Assembly: GCA_009649675.1 (NCBI GenBank)
Contig: WJPL01000002.1
Location: 434,001-498,000 of the forward strand
Origin: Alphaproteobacteria bacterium HT1-32
GTDB lineage: Bacteria; Pseudomonadota; Alphaproteobacteria; Rhodospirillales; HT1-32
DNA: 64,000 bases
Reading direction: 5' to 3'
Both the position numbers and the translations under genes were made by a program. Below the pieces are notes generated by a model that made no database searches, was not told the origin of the DNA, and was given only the letters and a program-made list of their open reading frames with translations. Shown piece after piece: positions 53,498-62,306 of this stretch; position 1 is the first letter of the stretch, and each line of letters opens with the position of its first letter.

Positions 53498-56431
53498 GTG
53501 GGGGGACGTTTGTTGATCAGACGAAGCAAGCGTATCGCGGTACATCTTTCTGTTATCTTTGTCTCTCTTGTCGTCGCAGTTGGCGTCACGCTTGGCGTTG
53601 TGCAGTATTTTGAAAATCGCGAACAGCAGGCACGACTGGCTGAAAAAGCCTTTGCCGCGGCAAACAAGGCGATCACGGTCAAGGTGAGTGATATCTTCCG
53701 TCCGGCAGAACTGGCGGTAGAACTTGTCAGCCGAAACCCGGTCATGACCGCAATGACATTGCAGGACCGTCTCGGATATCGTCGCCGCCTTGCGAGATAT
53801 CTTGATCTTAACCCGACACTGGCATCCGTATTTATCGGGTATCCCGATGGCGATTTCATGCTGGTTCGCCGGATGGCGACAGATGCTGACCGCGAGCGCT
53901 TCAAGGCTTCGGCTGATACCCAGTACGTAATCCAGGCGATTGAGCGTGAAGAGGGGGGCTTTGAAGAAGGTGTGTTCATTTTCTATGACGCCCGCTATCG
54001 GGAAATCAGCCGGCGCGTGGTCGAAGGTTATACGACCTATGACCCCCGTAAGCGGCCCTGGTTTCAGCAGGCTTACCGCAGTGGCAAGCAGATCAAGACA
54101 GCTCCCTATATCTTCTTCACGACCAAGGATGTCGGCACGACGCTGGCACGGGGTAACCGTGGCGAAGCCGTTACCGGGGTGGATATTACACTCCAGTCGC
54201 TCAGTGACTGGCTGGCCAGCCTGTTGCCGGTTCCGGGGACCGATATTGCCCTGATTGATGACAAGAACCGGCTCATTGCACATGCGGACCCGACCCGTCT
54301 GGCAATGGTTGATAAACAGGATCCGTCCAGACTGATCCTTGCGGATATTGATTCGCCGGAGAACAAGGTTCTGAAGCAGGTCCTGAATTCGGAACAGGGA
54401 AAGACCGACGATATTTTTGCCTTCAAAGTGGAAGGTGAAGCTTATCGGGGGCTCGTGGTGCCGGTTACTGTGGAGGGGTCGGAAGACTACCGCCTGTTGA
54501 TGGCTGTCTCGGACAAGGACCTTTATGCGGAGGTAAACCGGGCTGCTTTCAGGGCGGCAGGATATATCGCGGTGATTCTGCTGATAAGTATTGCGATAAC
54601 GGTGATGGTCGCCGGATATATCGCGAAGCCTCTCGCGACACTGGCCCGCGACGTTCAGTCGATCCGGCGGTTTGATTTCTCCGCCTCTGAACCGGACGAA
54701 ACCCACATAATCGAAATCGATGAGCTGTCTGTCGCAATTGACAGCATGAAAGAGACGATCCGGAAGTTTCTCGATATCTCGACGGCAATTGCCGCAGAAG
54801 AGGATTTCGACAAGCTGCTGGAACGACTGCTGGACGAGATTATCGCGACAACCAAGACCGAGGCAGGAATTCTCTATCTGACCAGTGATAATGGTAAGTA
54901 TCTGGTTCCCCATGCCATAAGGCGGGATGAGCGACGCCCGCTTGATGCGATGGTGCCGGAGGTCTCCCTGGTTGGTCCTGACAATCTGATGATACGGGCG
55001 ATTGTTGATGAATTTGCCCTCGGCGCTGTGGCAACACCGGAAGAAATCAAGAATCTCGGCATTGCTGGCGCAATCGGGGAAATGGAAGAAGCGCCCCGAA
55101 ATCTGCTCGGTGCGCCATTGTTCAACCGGTCGCATGAACTTGTCGGTGTTATCCTGCTGATGGAAACTGATGAGATCATGGATCTGGCGCTGGTGAGGTT
55201 TACCGAAGCCTTGTCCGGTTCTGCTGCAATCTCAGTCGAAGCCCGTCAATTGATCGCCGCACAGAAACAGTTGTTTGAAAGCTTCCTGCAACTTATTGCC
55301 GGCGCGATTGATGCGAAGTCCCCCTATACCGGCGGGCATTGCGAGCGGGTTCCTGAACTGACGAAAATGCTGGCAGCGGCGGCAGACCGTTCAACATCCG
55401 GCCCATACGCGGATTTCCATCTGTCGTCCGATGACTGGGAAGCCATTCATGTGGCTTCCTGGCTGCATGATTGTGGCAAGGTGACGACGCCTGAATTTGT
55501 GGTCGATAAGGCGACAAAACTGGAAACCATCTTCGACCGTATTCATGAAGTCAGAATGCGGGTCGAGGTGATGAAGCGTGAGGCTGAAATCAGTTATCTC
55601 CGCGATGTGCTGGAGAATGGCGCCAGTGATGAACGCCGGACCGCCTTCGAAGCAGAACTGGCCCAGCTTGACGATGACTTTGCCTTCATTGCCGATTGCA
55701 ATATCGGTGGTGAATTCATGTCAGACGACAAGATTGCCCGCATTCATGAACTGGCGGGGAAGACCTGGACACGTACACTTGATGATCGTCTTGGTGTGGC
55801 TCAGGAAGAGTTGCTCCGCATGGAACGAGAAGAGGCCAGGGCGTTGCCGGTTGTCGAGCCGCTCCTTGCAGACAGGGCGCATCATCGTTTTGAACGCCCG
55901 GACTCGCAGAAGCTGTCACCGGATAACCCCTGGGGGTTCAAGCTCGAAGTACCGGAATTGCTTTATGACCGGGGTGAGATCCACAATCTGGTTATCCGCC
56001 GCGGTACGCTTACGGAAGAAGATCGCTACAAGATTAACGAGCATATCGTCCAGACCATCAAGATGCTTGATGAACTGCCATTCCCGCGACATCTCCGTAA
56101 CGTATCGGAGATTGCCGGCGGCCATCATGAAAAGATGGATGGAACAGGTTACCCGAAACAACTGACGGCTGAAGAAATGTCGCCGGTTGCCCGGATGATG
56201 GCGATTGCTGATATCTTTGAGGCACTGACAGCAACCGACCGGCCCTATAAAAAGGGCAAGACCCTGTCGGAAGCCATCCGCATCATGGGCTTCATGGTTG
56301 GCGACAAGCATATCGACCCGGAACTGTTCAGGCTGTTCATCGAGTCGGGTGTTTATCTCGATTATGCCCGTAAATTCATGAATCCGGAAATGATCGACGA
56401 TATCGATCTGGAGAAAGTTCTGGCGTTCTGA
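53498..56431 (+). CDS. membrane-bound sensor with Cache, HAMP, GAF and HD-GYP domains
   Basis: The 977-residue protein starts at GTG 53498, seven bases after GGGAG. An in-frame TTG at 53483 lacks a ribosome site. Order: span (about 15-35), large periplasmic dCACHE-like sensor (40-345; YDPRKRPWFQQAYRSGK is typical), second span (355-377), HAMP (378-430), GAF (435-590), then HD-GYP. The HD pair is in SWLHDCGKVTTPEFV (657-658) and the GYP motif is HHEKMDGTGYP (876-886). The roughly 215-residue distance between them is much more than the usual hundred or so, with an insertion around 690-830. It probably hydrolyses cyclic-di-GMP in response to a ligand, maybe delivered by the adjacent binding protein. 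Confidence 0.9.
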   Translation: MGGRLLIRRSKRIAVHLSVIFVSLVVAVGVTLGVVQYFENREQQARLAEKAFAAANKAITVKVSDIFRPAELAVELVSRNPVMTAMTLQDRLGYRRRLARYLDLNPTLASVFIGYPDGDFMLVRRMATDADRERFKASADTQYVIQAIEREEGGFEEGVFIFYDARYREISRRVVEGYTTYDPRKRPWFQQAYRSGKQIKTAPYIFFTTKDVGTTLARGNRGEAVTGVDITLQSLSDWLASLLPVPGTDIALIDDKNRLIAHADPTRLAMVDKQDPSRLILADIDSPENKVLKQVLNSEQGKTDDIFAFKVEGEAYRGLVVPVTVEGSEDYRLLMAVSDKDLYAEVNRAAFRAAGYIAVILLISIAITVMVAGYIAKPLATLARDVQSIRRFDFSASEPDETHIIEIDELSVAIDSMKETIRKFLDISTAIAAEEDFDKLLERLLDEIIATTKTEAGILYLTSDNGKYLVPHAIRRDERRPLDAMVPEVSLVGPDNLMIRAIVDEFALGAVATPEEIKNLGIAGAIGEMEEAPRNLLGAPLFNRSHELVGVILLMETDEIMDLALVRFTEALSGSAAISVEARQLIAAQKQLFESFLQLIAGAIDAKSPYTGGHCERVPELTKMLAAAADRSTSGPYADFHLSSDDWEAIHVASWLHDCGKVTTPEFVVDKATKLETIFDRIHEVRMRVEVMKREAEISYLRDVLENGASDERRTAFEAELAQLDDDFAFIADCNIGGEFMSDDKIARIHELAGKTWTRTLDDRLGVAQEELLRMEREEARALPVVEPLLADRAHHRFERPDSQKLSPDNPWGFKLEVPELLYDRGEIHNLVIRRGTLTEEDRYKINEHIVQTIKMLDELPFPRHLRNVSEIAGGHHEKMDGTGYPKQLTAEEMSPVARMMAIADIFEALTATDRPYKKGKTLSEAIRIMGFMVGDKHIDPELFRLFIESGVYLDYARKFMNPEMIDDIDLEKVLAF

Positions 56432-56593
56432 GCGATTGTCCTGCGAATTCCGTAAATATTTCCCCGGTTGCCCTAGAAAAGACACAGGGACCCCCGAAAA
56501 CGCGCCTTCATCGCCAGTGCTGTGTGGTGCAGGGCTGGTCAATTCAGGAGCAGTGTGGATATTAACCGGACGACCCGGACCGAAGGAGCGGAC

Positions 56594-57028
56594 ATGATGG
56601 GCCATGGACAATTTGTTGGCCGGTGCCATGTTTTGCCGCTTCGTGTGTACTATGAGGACACGGATGCAGCAGGCATTGTCTATTACGCTAACTATCTGAA
56701 GTTTGCTGAACGTGGACGAACCGAAATGCTGCGATCGGTCGGTACTGACCACCGGACACTGGAGACGACGGAAGGTGTTCTTTTTGCCGTCCGGCGATGC
56801 GAGGCAGATTACCTGAAACCGGCGTTACTGGACGATGAACTGACGGTCTGGACAGAAGTGAGCTCGGTAAGCGGAGCCAGAATGAAGGCGGAACAGATCA
56901 TTCGCCGGGACGTTGATGACCTCGTTCGCATCTCGGTAACGCTTGCCTGTATAGATCGTGATGGACGACCAAAACGTATTCCCGAACGGCTCCGGACAAT
57001 CTGGGGCGAACTGACGACAAGCGGCTGA
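56594..57028 (+). CDS. ybgC: tol-pal system-associated acyl-CoA thioesterase
   Basis: The 144-residue hotdog enzyme carries VYYEDTDAAGIVYYANYLKF, the YbgC signature with the catalytic Asp in EDTD, followed by FAERGRTEMLRSVGTD. It hydrolyses short-chain or acyl-ACP-linked thioesters and is nearly always encoded first in the tol-pal cluster; a role in phospholipid metabolism at the envelope is suggested in the literature. ATG 56594 follows GAAGGAG by seven bases; codons upstream in the frame resemble nothing. It is 11 bases before tolQ. Confidence 0.95.
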   Translation: MMGHGQFVGRCHVLPLRVYYEDTDAAGIVYYANYLKFAERGRTEMLRSVGTDHRTLETTEGVLFAVRRCEADYLKPALLDDELTVWTEVSSVSGARMKAEQIIRRDVDDLVRISVTLACIDRDGRPKRIPERLRTIWGELTTSG

Positions 57029-57039
57029 AGGAAGATAAT

Positions 57040-57768
57040 ATGGATCAAACCACTGTTGAAACGACCACGCTGGACGGCTCCTTCGATGCGTCGGACCTGT
57101 CGATCTTATCGCTGATCCTGCGGGCGGATATCGTTGTTCAGGCGGTCATGCTGGTGCTGGCATTTGCCTCGGTCTGGTGCTGGGCGATCATCTTCGACAA
57201 GGTCTTCCGCATCCGGCGGGTCAATCGTCGCAGTGACAAGTTTGAAGACAGCTTCTGGTCGGGTGGCTCGCTGGAAGACCTGTTTGACCGTATTGGCAAC
57301 AATCCGGCTGACCCGATGTCCGCGATGTTTGCCTCCGCCATGCGGGAATGGCGACGCGGTGCATCACGGAACGGGTCGTCCGATATGATGCGGGGCGGAT
57401 TGCAGCAGCGTATTGAGCGGGTCATGCAGGTCACCCTGGGACGGGAAATGGAGCGCCTGGAGAAATACATGACCTTTCTGGCTTCGGTCGGGTCGGTCGC
57501 GCCGTTCGTTGGCCTGTTTGGTACGGTCTGGGGCATCATGAACAGCTTTCAGGCAATCGCGCTGTCGAAAAACACCTCACTGGCTGTTGTTGCTCCGGGT
57601 ATCGCCGAGGCCTTGTTTGCCACGGCTCTCGGACTGGTAGCCGCTATTCCGGCGGTGCTTGCCTATAACAAGCTGTCTGCTGATCTCGGTCGCTATGCGA
57701 ACCGGCTGGACAATTTCTCGGCGGAGTTCTCATCGATCCTGTCGCGTCAGCTTGACGAAGGGAGCTGA
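57040..57768 (+). CDS. tolQ: Tol-Pal system proton channel protein TolQ
   Basis: This 242-residue inner-membrane protein has three spans: ADIVVQAVMLVLAFASVWCW (about 28-47), then FLASVGSVAPFVGLFGTVWG and GIAEALFATALGLVAAIPAV after a cytoplasmic loop. The GLFGTVWGIM motif is the channel signature shared with ExbB and MotA. With TolR it uses the proton gradient to energise TolA during constriction of the outer membrane. It lies between ybgC and tolR with spacings of 11 and 3 bases. Confidence 0.97.
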   Translation: MDQTTVETTTLDGSFDASDLSILSLILRADIVVQAVMLVLAFASVWCWAIIFDKVFRIRRVNRRSDKFEDSFWSGGSLEDLFDRIGNNPADPMSAMFASAMREWRRGASRNGSSDMMRGGLQQRIERVMQVTLGREMERLEKYMTFLASVGSVAPFVGLFGTVWGIMNSFQAIALSKNTSLAVVAPGIAEALFATALGLVAAIPAVLAYNKLSADLGRYANRLDNFSAEFSSILSRQLDEGS

Positions 57769-57771
57769 GAT

Positions 57772-58218
57772 ATGGCCGGATCGCTGCAACCGCGCAATAC
57801 CTCGTCCCGGGGACGAGGGCGCGCTTATAAGCCGATGAGCGAGATCAATGTGACACCGTTTGTCGATGTCATGCTGGTGCTGCTGATCGTCTTCATGGTT
57901 GCGGCTCCTTTGCTGACAGTTGGTGTACAGGTTGATCTGCCAAAAACGGAAGCCCGCCCCATTGTCGAGAATGTTGAACCACTTGTGGTCAGCGTTCAGG
58001 AAGGCGGGCAGCTGTTCATTCAGGAAACAGAAGTGCCGGCTGATGTTGTCATTGCCCGGTTGCGGGCGATTACCGACAACAAGGCCGACACCAGAATTTT
58101 TGTCCGGGGTGATTCAAGGGTAAGTTACGGCAAGGTCATGGAAGTCATGGGTATGATCAATGCTGCGGGCTTCACGAAGGTCGCGCTGGTGACCCTGCCG
58201 CGCGAAGGCGCTAACTGA
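57772..58218 (+). CDS. tolR: Tol-Pal system protein TolR
   Basis: The 148-residue protein has one span with the proton-carrying acid: MSEINVTPFVDVMLVLLIVF (Asp32), then VQVDLPKTEARPI, and a periplasmic ExbD/TolR domain ending AGFTKVALVTLPREG. It is slightly longer at the N-terminus than E. coli TolR because of a basic Ser/Arg-rich leader (residues 1-20). It forms the stator core with TolQ. Only three bases separate it from tolQ and nine from tolA. Confidence 0.96.
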   Translation: MAGSLQPRNTSSRGRGRAYKPMSEINVTPFVDVMLVLLIVFMVAAPLLTVGVQVDLPKTEARPIVENVEPLVVSVQEGGQLFIQETEVPADVVIARLRAITDNKADTRIFVRGDSRVSYGKVMEVMGMINAAGFTKVALVTLPREGAN

Positions 58219-58227
58219 GTTACCGCA

Positions 58228-59217
58228 ATGCCCGCCGGTCTCCTCCTTTCGCTGATCTTTCACGCTGGTGTAGCAGTTCTGCTGCTGTTCATCGTCCCCC
58301 TGATATCGCAGCCGCGTATTCTTGAGGATCAGCCGATTGTCGTCGAGATTGTTGAATTGAGCGATCTTGCTTCGGCACCGGAACCGCCTGCGCCTCCGGT
58401 CGAAGAACCCAAGCCGGAACCGACCCCGGCTCCAACTCCGCCGCCTGCACCTGCTCCGGCACCTGCGCCGACGCCAGTTCCAGAACCCGTTCCAGAGCCG
58501 CCGGCACCTGAACCCGAGCCAGCTCCGGAACCCAAGCCGGAGCCCGCCCCGGAACCGAAGCCGGAGCCAGTTCCGGAACCGAAACCGGAGCCAGTTCCAG
58601 AACCCAAGCCGGAACCCAAGCCGGAACCCAAACCTGAGCCGAAGCCGGAACCCAAGCCCGAGCCCGAGCCAAAGCCGGAACCGCGGGCCAAGCCGGAGCC
58701 ACCGAAGGCTGAGCCAAAGCCGAAAACACAAACGGCGACGGTTCGTGACGAAAAACCCAAGAAGAAGCCGGAAGATGACTTCCTGTCGGTTCTGAAGACT
58801 GTCGAGGATCTCGAAAAGAAGGTAGAGCAGCGTAAGGACGAACCTAAGACGGCCAGTCAGAGTACGTCATCGTCTCAAAACAAGGCGCCGAACATTGACG
58901 AACGGCTGTCGGCTACCGAAATCGATCTGGTGCGGCAGCATGTGGCGAAGTGCTGGAATATTCAGCCTGGCGCCAAGGAGGCCGAGAACCTGAGCGTTGA
59001 GGTACGTGTTTTCATGAATCCGGACGCGACGGTTGCACGGGCGGAATATACAGCGGCGACGCTGCGCCAGATGAATGACGGATTTTATCGTTCCGCTGCT
59101 GAGGCAGCGTTCCGTGCCGTTCGTCATCCGAATTGTAAGAAGTTCCCGCTGAAAGCGGAAAAATACGCGACATGGAAGGTCATGGTTCTGACCTTTGATC
59201 CGCGTCTCATGTTCTGA
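58228..59217 (+). CDS. tolA: TolA-like cell envelope protein with PEPKPEP spacer
   Basis: This 329-residue protein has one N-terminal span ([20 protein letters not shown]), a very long Pro/Glu/Lys spacer (about residues 52-170, repeats of PEPKPEP), a helical segment (about 175-225) and a C-terminal domain ([20 protein letters not shown], then [20 protein letters not shown] and [15 protein letters not shown]) typical of TolA/TonB C-terminal folds. It would reach from the inner membrane to TolB and Pal. In E. coli the spacer is an Ala/Lys helix; here it is an extended proline-rich rod, as in many alphaproteobacteria. Ribosome site weak; perhaps coupled to tolR. Confidence 0.92.
   Translation: MPAGLLLSLIFHAGVAVLLLFIVPLISQPRILEDQPIVVEIVELSDLASAPEPPAPPVEEPKPEPTPAPTPPPAPAPAPAPTPVPEPVPEPPAPEPEPAPEPKPEPAPEPKPEPVPEPKPEPVPEPKPEPKPEPKPEPKPEPKPEPEPKPEPRAKPEPPKAEPKPKTQTATVRDEKPKKKPEDDFLSVLKTVEDLEKKVEQRKDEPKTASQSTSSSQNKAPNIDERLSATEIDLVRQHVAKCWNIQPGAKEAENLSVEVRVFMNPDATVARAEYTAATLRQMNDGFYRSAAEAAFRAVRHPNCKKFPLKAEKYATWKVMVLTFDPRLMF
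58400..58690 (+). repeat. degenerate tandem repeat encoding Pro-Glu/Lys spacer of TolA
   Basis: Short units such as CCGGAACCCAAGCCGGAGCC recur with variations across about 290 bases, all in the tolA frame and all encoding PEPKPEP-type residues. The unit length (a multiple of three) and codon variation show selection at protein level; slippage could change spacer length between strains. Confidence 0.85.
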
Positions 59218-59237
59218 GACCAAAAGGAGTTATCGTA

Positions 59238-60554
59238 ATGAGGCTACTCGTTCTGTCACTCGTCTCGCTATCGCTGATGGCCGGACAGGCCATTGCTGAA
59301 TTGCGTATCGACATCACCCGCGGTCAGGTAGAGCCGATGCCGGTCGCGGTGACCGATTTCAGCGGTTCCACCGAGCGCGACAGTTTTACCGGTGCGAATA
59401 TGTCGGCTGTCATCACTGCTGATCTTGCCCGGTCCGGACTGTTCAAGCCCATTGACCGGAAAGCCTTCATTCAGACGGCTGAATCGCTGAATGTGCAGCC
59501 TCGTTTCGCAGACTGGCGGGCTCTGAATGCGCAGGCCCTTGTTCAGGGCCGGGTCAAGATAGAGCAGGACGGATCGCTGAAGGTGGAATTTCGTCTGTGG
59601 GATGTCTTTGCCAGCCAGCAGATGATCGGCCAGGCCTATACAACAGAGCCGGGGAACTGGCGTCGTGTCGCCCACATCATTGCCGATGCAATCTATGAAC
59701 GGATTACCGGAGAGAGCGGTTATTTCGACACCCGGATTGTCTATGTCAGTGAAACCGGCCCCCTGAACGCCCGTATCAAACGTCTCGCAATCATGGATCA
59801 GGATGGTGAAAATCACCAGTTCCTGAGTGACGGACAGGCCCTTGTGCTGACGCCAAGATTCTCGCCGACCGCGCAGGAAATCACTTATCTGTCTTATTTC
59901 CGGAATGTGCCCCGGGTCTATATCTTCAATATCGATACGGGGCGCCGGGAAATTCTCGGTGACTTCCCCGGCATGACCTTTGCCCCGAGATTCTCACCGG
60001 ACGGCAATCAGGTCATCATGTCGCTGGCCCAGGACGGTAATACCGAGATTTACACGATGGACCTTCGCTCGCGACTGGTCCGGCGACTGACCGATCACCC
60101 GGCCATTGATACCTCGCCTTCCTATTCTCCGGACGGCGCTTCCGTGACCTTCAATTCTGACCGGGGAGGCGCGCAGCAGCTCTATGTCATGAATGCGGAT
60201 GGCAGCAACGTAAAACGAATCAGTTTCGGTGAGGGCCGCTATGCGACGCCGGTCTGGTCGCCCCGCGGTGACCTGATCGCCTTTACGAAATTTTCCAAAG
60301 GGGTGTTCTATATCGGTGTGATGCGTCCGGATGGCAGTGGTGAGCGTTTGCTGACCCAGTCTTATCTGGTCGAAGGGCCAACCTGGGCACCGAATGGCCG
60401 GGTTCTGATGTTCTATCGTCAGAAGCGGAGCAAGTCGGACGGATCCGGCGGTCAGGTAGAACTCGTTTCGATTGATCTTACGGGCTATAATGAGCGTATT
60501 GTCACAACTCCGTTACAGGGCAGTGACCCTGCATGGTCCCCCTTGATTCCGTGA
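59238..60554 (+). CDS. tolB: Tol-Pal system beta-propeller protein TolB
   Basis: The 438-residue protein has a signal peptide ([20 protein letters not shown], cut before ELRIDITRG), the N-terminal domain ([20 protein letters not shown]) and a six-blade propeller with the repeats [60 protein letters not shown] and [15 protein letters not shown]. It links TolA and Pal in the periplasm. The start after AAGGAG is well supported. Its ELRIDITRG start of the mature chain corresponds to the TolA box. Confidence 0.97.
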   Translation: MRLLVLSLVSLSLMAGQAIAELRIDITRGQVEPMPVAVTDFSGSTERDSFTGANMSAVITADLARSGLFKPIDRKAFIQTAESLNVQPRFADWRALNAQALVQGRVKIEQDGSLKVEFRLWDVFASQQMIGQAYTTEPGNWRRVAHIIADAIYERITGESGYFDTRIVYVSETGPLNARIKRLAIMDQDGENHQFLSDGQALVLTPRFSPTAQEITYLSYFRNVPRVYIFNIDTGRREILGDFPGMTFAPRFSPDGNQVIMSLAQDGNTEIYTMDLRSRLVRRLTDHPAIDTSPSYSPDGASVTFNSDRGGAQQLYVMNADGSNVKRISFGEGRYATPVWSPRGDLIAFTKFSKGVFYIGVMRPDGSGERLLTQSYLVEGPTWAPNGRVLMFYRQKRSKSDGSGGQVELVSIDLTGYNERIVTTPLQGSDPAWSPLIP

Positions 60555-60674
60555 CAACTCGATATATATTCCGCCGTCACAAAGGGTAATCCCAAGTTTT
60601 CTGCGCTTTATCATTGCCATGTTGCGGTGCGGAAGCTATTAAGAACTCGCCTTTGCCGCGCAATTAACAACCAT

Positions 60675-60689
60675 CCGGCGCCTCGCCGG
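60675..60689 (+). promoter_or_regulatory. GC hairpin just before the pal ribosome site
   Basis: CCGGCG, loop CCT, CGCCGG: a perfect six-bp stem three bases before the CGGGAG ribosome site of pal, in the 152-base tolB-pal gap. It could protect the 5' end of a processed pal message or modulate translation. No factor is implied. Confidence 0.4.
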
Positions 60690-60706
60690 TACGGGAGACT
60701 ACTATC

Positions 60707-61219
60707 ATGTTACGTATTATCAGTGCTATTGCCGCTCTTACGCTGGTCGCCGCTTGCAGCAGCGACCCGGAAACAGGCGCTACAAACACCGGTGCCGGTG
60801 GCTCAACCACAACCTCGCCGGCTGCTCCGGTTCAGAGTTCAATCACTCCGGGTTCGCTCGAAGATTTCGTCGTCAACGTGGGTGACCGCGTTTACTTCGA
60901 CACCGACAGCTCATCCCTGTCATCGACAGCACAGGACACGCTGGACAAGCAGGCTGCATGGCTGCGTGCATATCCGTCAGTCAACATCACCGTCGAAGGT
61001 CATGCTGACGAACGCGGTACCCGCGAATACAACCTTGCACTGGGTGATCGTCGCGCCAACGCTGCCAAGAACTACCTGGTTTCCCAGGGCGTTTCTGCAG
61101 GCCGCGTGAGCACGATTTCCTATGGTAAGGAACGCCCGGTTGCGCTGGGTTCGAACGAAGAAGCATGGGCACAGAATCGTCGCTCCGTTGCTGTTCCGTC
61201 GAACGTTCCGGCCAGCTAA
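60707..61219 (+). CDS. pal: peptidoglycan-associated lipoprotein Pal
   Basis: This 170-residue lipoprotein has a lipobox (LTLVAAC, Cys17), a Ser/Thr/Gly-rich tether (18-45) and an OmpA-like domain with VYFDTDSSSLSSTAQDTL, ITVEGHADERGTREYNLALG and the C-terminal NRRSVAV. It anchors the outer membrane to peptidoglycan and is moved by the Tol motor at division sites. GGGAG precedes ATG 60707. It has a strong terminator 30 bases downstream, so it may end one transcript before cpoB. Confidence 0.97.
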   Translation: MLRIISAIAALTLVAACSSDPETGATNTGAGGSTTTSPAAPVQSSITPGSLEDFVVNVGDRVYFDTDSSSLSSTAQDTLDKQAAWLRAYPSVNITVEGHADERGTREYNLALGDRRANAAKNYLVSQGVSAGRVSTISYGKERPVALGSNEEAWAQNRRSVAVPSNVPAS

Positions 61220-61249
61220 TCGCGTCCTAACGCGAGGCGCTTGAAAATC

Positions 61250-61293
61250 AGGCGCCTGTCCGGGCCAGTGGTTCGGACAGGCGCCTTTTTTTT
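61250..61293 (+). terminator. rho-independent terminator after pal
   Basis: AGGCGCCTGTCCG, an 11-base loop, CGGACAGGCGCCT and a run of eight T: a 13-bp perfect stem, the clearest intrinsic terminator in the window. It separates tolQRAB-pal from cpoB-tilS. Confidence 0.95.
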
Positions 61294-61352
61294 GCCTATA
61301 TGCAGCTTTAAACTTGTACTTCACCTGAGATGAAGAAATCGGAGCGATGACA

Positions 61353-62300
61353 ATGCGTGGCTTTCTGGCAGTTATGATGACGGGCGGGGTTCTGCTGGCC
61401 GGGATGGCAGCGCCTGCATGGTCGCAAAGCGATCTGTCGACCCTGCTGGACCGTCTCACTCGGATGGAACAGGATCTGAATGCACTCCAGCGTCAGGTCT
61501 ATCGTAATGGTGTGCCAGCATCCTCTGATAATGCTTCGCCATCCTCCTCTGTCGTTTCGGAGGCACTGCCAGCCACGGTTGCCGGCCGGCTTGAAGTCCG
61601 TCTGACCAAAATGGAAGAGGAAATGCGCAACCTGACCGGGCGGGTGGAAGAAGTGAACCATGCGATCTCGACTGTCAGTGACCGCCTCGACAAGCTGGTT
61701 GCCGATGTCGATTACCGTCTGTCGCTGCTGGAGAACGGAGGTAGTCCGGCCCAGTCAGGACAGGCCGGAAACCTGACAGCCCCGTCCGATAGCGGACAGC
61801 CCGGAACGGCGCCGGGTCCGGGAACCCTCGGCACGCTGACCCAGGAGCAACTGGATACTTCAAGTAATGCAGCTTCCATGCAGCCCTTCGCAGAGGCGGT
61901 AACGCTGCCTGACGGCCCGCCGGAAGCACAGTACGAGTTCGCCTTCGAACTGTTGAAACGCAAAGAGTTCGATAAAGCTGCGAATGCCTTCACCCAGTTT
62001 GTCGAAGCTCATCCAAAGCATAAGCTGGCCGGTAACGCTCAATACTGGCTGGGTGAAACCTTTTATGCCCGTGCCGATTTCGAGCGTGCGGCAATTGCTT
62101 TTGCCGAAGGGTTCAAAAGCTATAACTCGGGCCCCAAGGCACCGGACAACATGTTGAAGCTTGGTATGTCGCTGGCGGAGATCGGTCGTACGGATCAGGC
62201 CTGTACAGCCTTCAAGAAGCTTGCAGATGCCTATCCCTCGGCGTCAGCAACAATAAAGCAGCGCGCTGCGACGGAACGTCGCCGTATCAACTGCACCTGA
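61353..62300 (+). CDS. cpoB: Tol-Pal system protein CpoB (YbgF)
   Basis: The 315-residue protein has a signal peptide (MRGFLAVMMTGGVLLAGMAA ... AWS, cleaved before QSD), an N-terminal coiled coil (LSTLLDRLTRMEQDLNALQR) and a C-terminal TPR domain of about 120 residues (AQYEFAFELLKRKEFDKAAN, then AGNAQYWLGETFYARADFER). It coordinates peptidoglycan synthesis with outer-membrane constriction. An ATG at 61347 is only two bases after GGAG; ATG 61353 at eight bases is chosen. It lies beyond the pal terminator but on the same strand, with tilS six bases later. Confidence 0.94.
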   Translation: MRGFLAVMMTGGVLLAGMAAPAWSQSDLSTLLDRLTRMEQDLNALQRQVYRNGVPASSDNASPSSSVVSEALPATVAGRLEVRLTKMEEEMRNLTGRVEEVNHAISTVSDRLDKLVADVDYRLSLLENGGSPAQSGQAGNLTAPSDSGQPGTAPGPGTLGTLTQEQLDTSSNAASMQPFAEAVTLPDGPPEAQYEFAFELLKRKEFDKAANAFTQFVEAHPKHKLAGNAQYWLGETFYARADFERAAIAFAEGFKSYNSGPKAPDNMLKLGMSLAEIGRTDQACTAFKKLADAYPSASATIKQRAATERRRINCT

Positions 62301-62306
62301 CCGGTC

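Noticed and set aside
53438-55135. 565-codon open frame on the minus strand opposite the HD-GYP gene
   Set aside because: It lies wholly against a gene with clear domains, has no ribosome site or family motif, and its composition (many His, Arg, Gln) is typical of antisense shadows of this codon usage.
58400-58690. Possible CRISPR-like array
   Set aside because: Repeat units are short, contiguous and in frame, with no spacers; it is coding repeat DNA.
58114-58760. Minus-strand frames rich in Gly-Ser, Trp-Val-Pro or Arg-Leu repeats
   Set aside because: They mirror the PEPKPEP repeat of tolA. The repeats arise from the DNA repeat and are not proteins.
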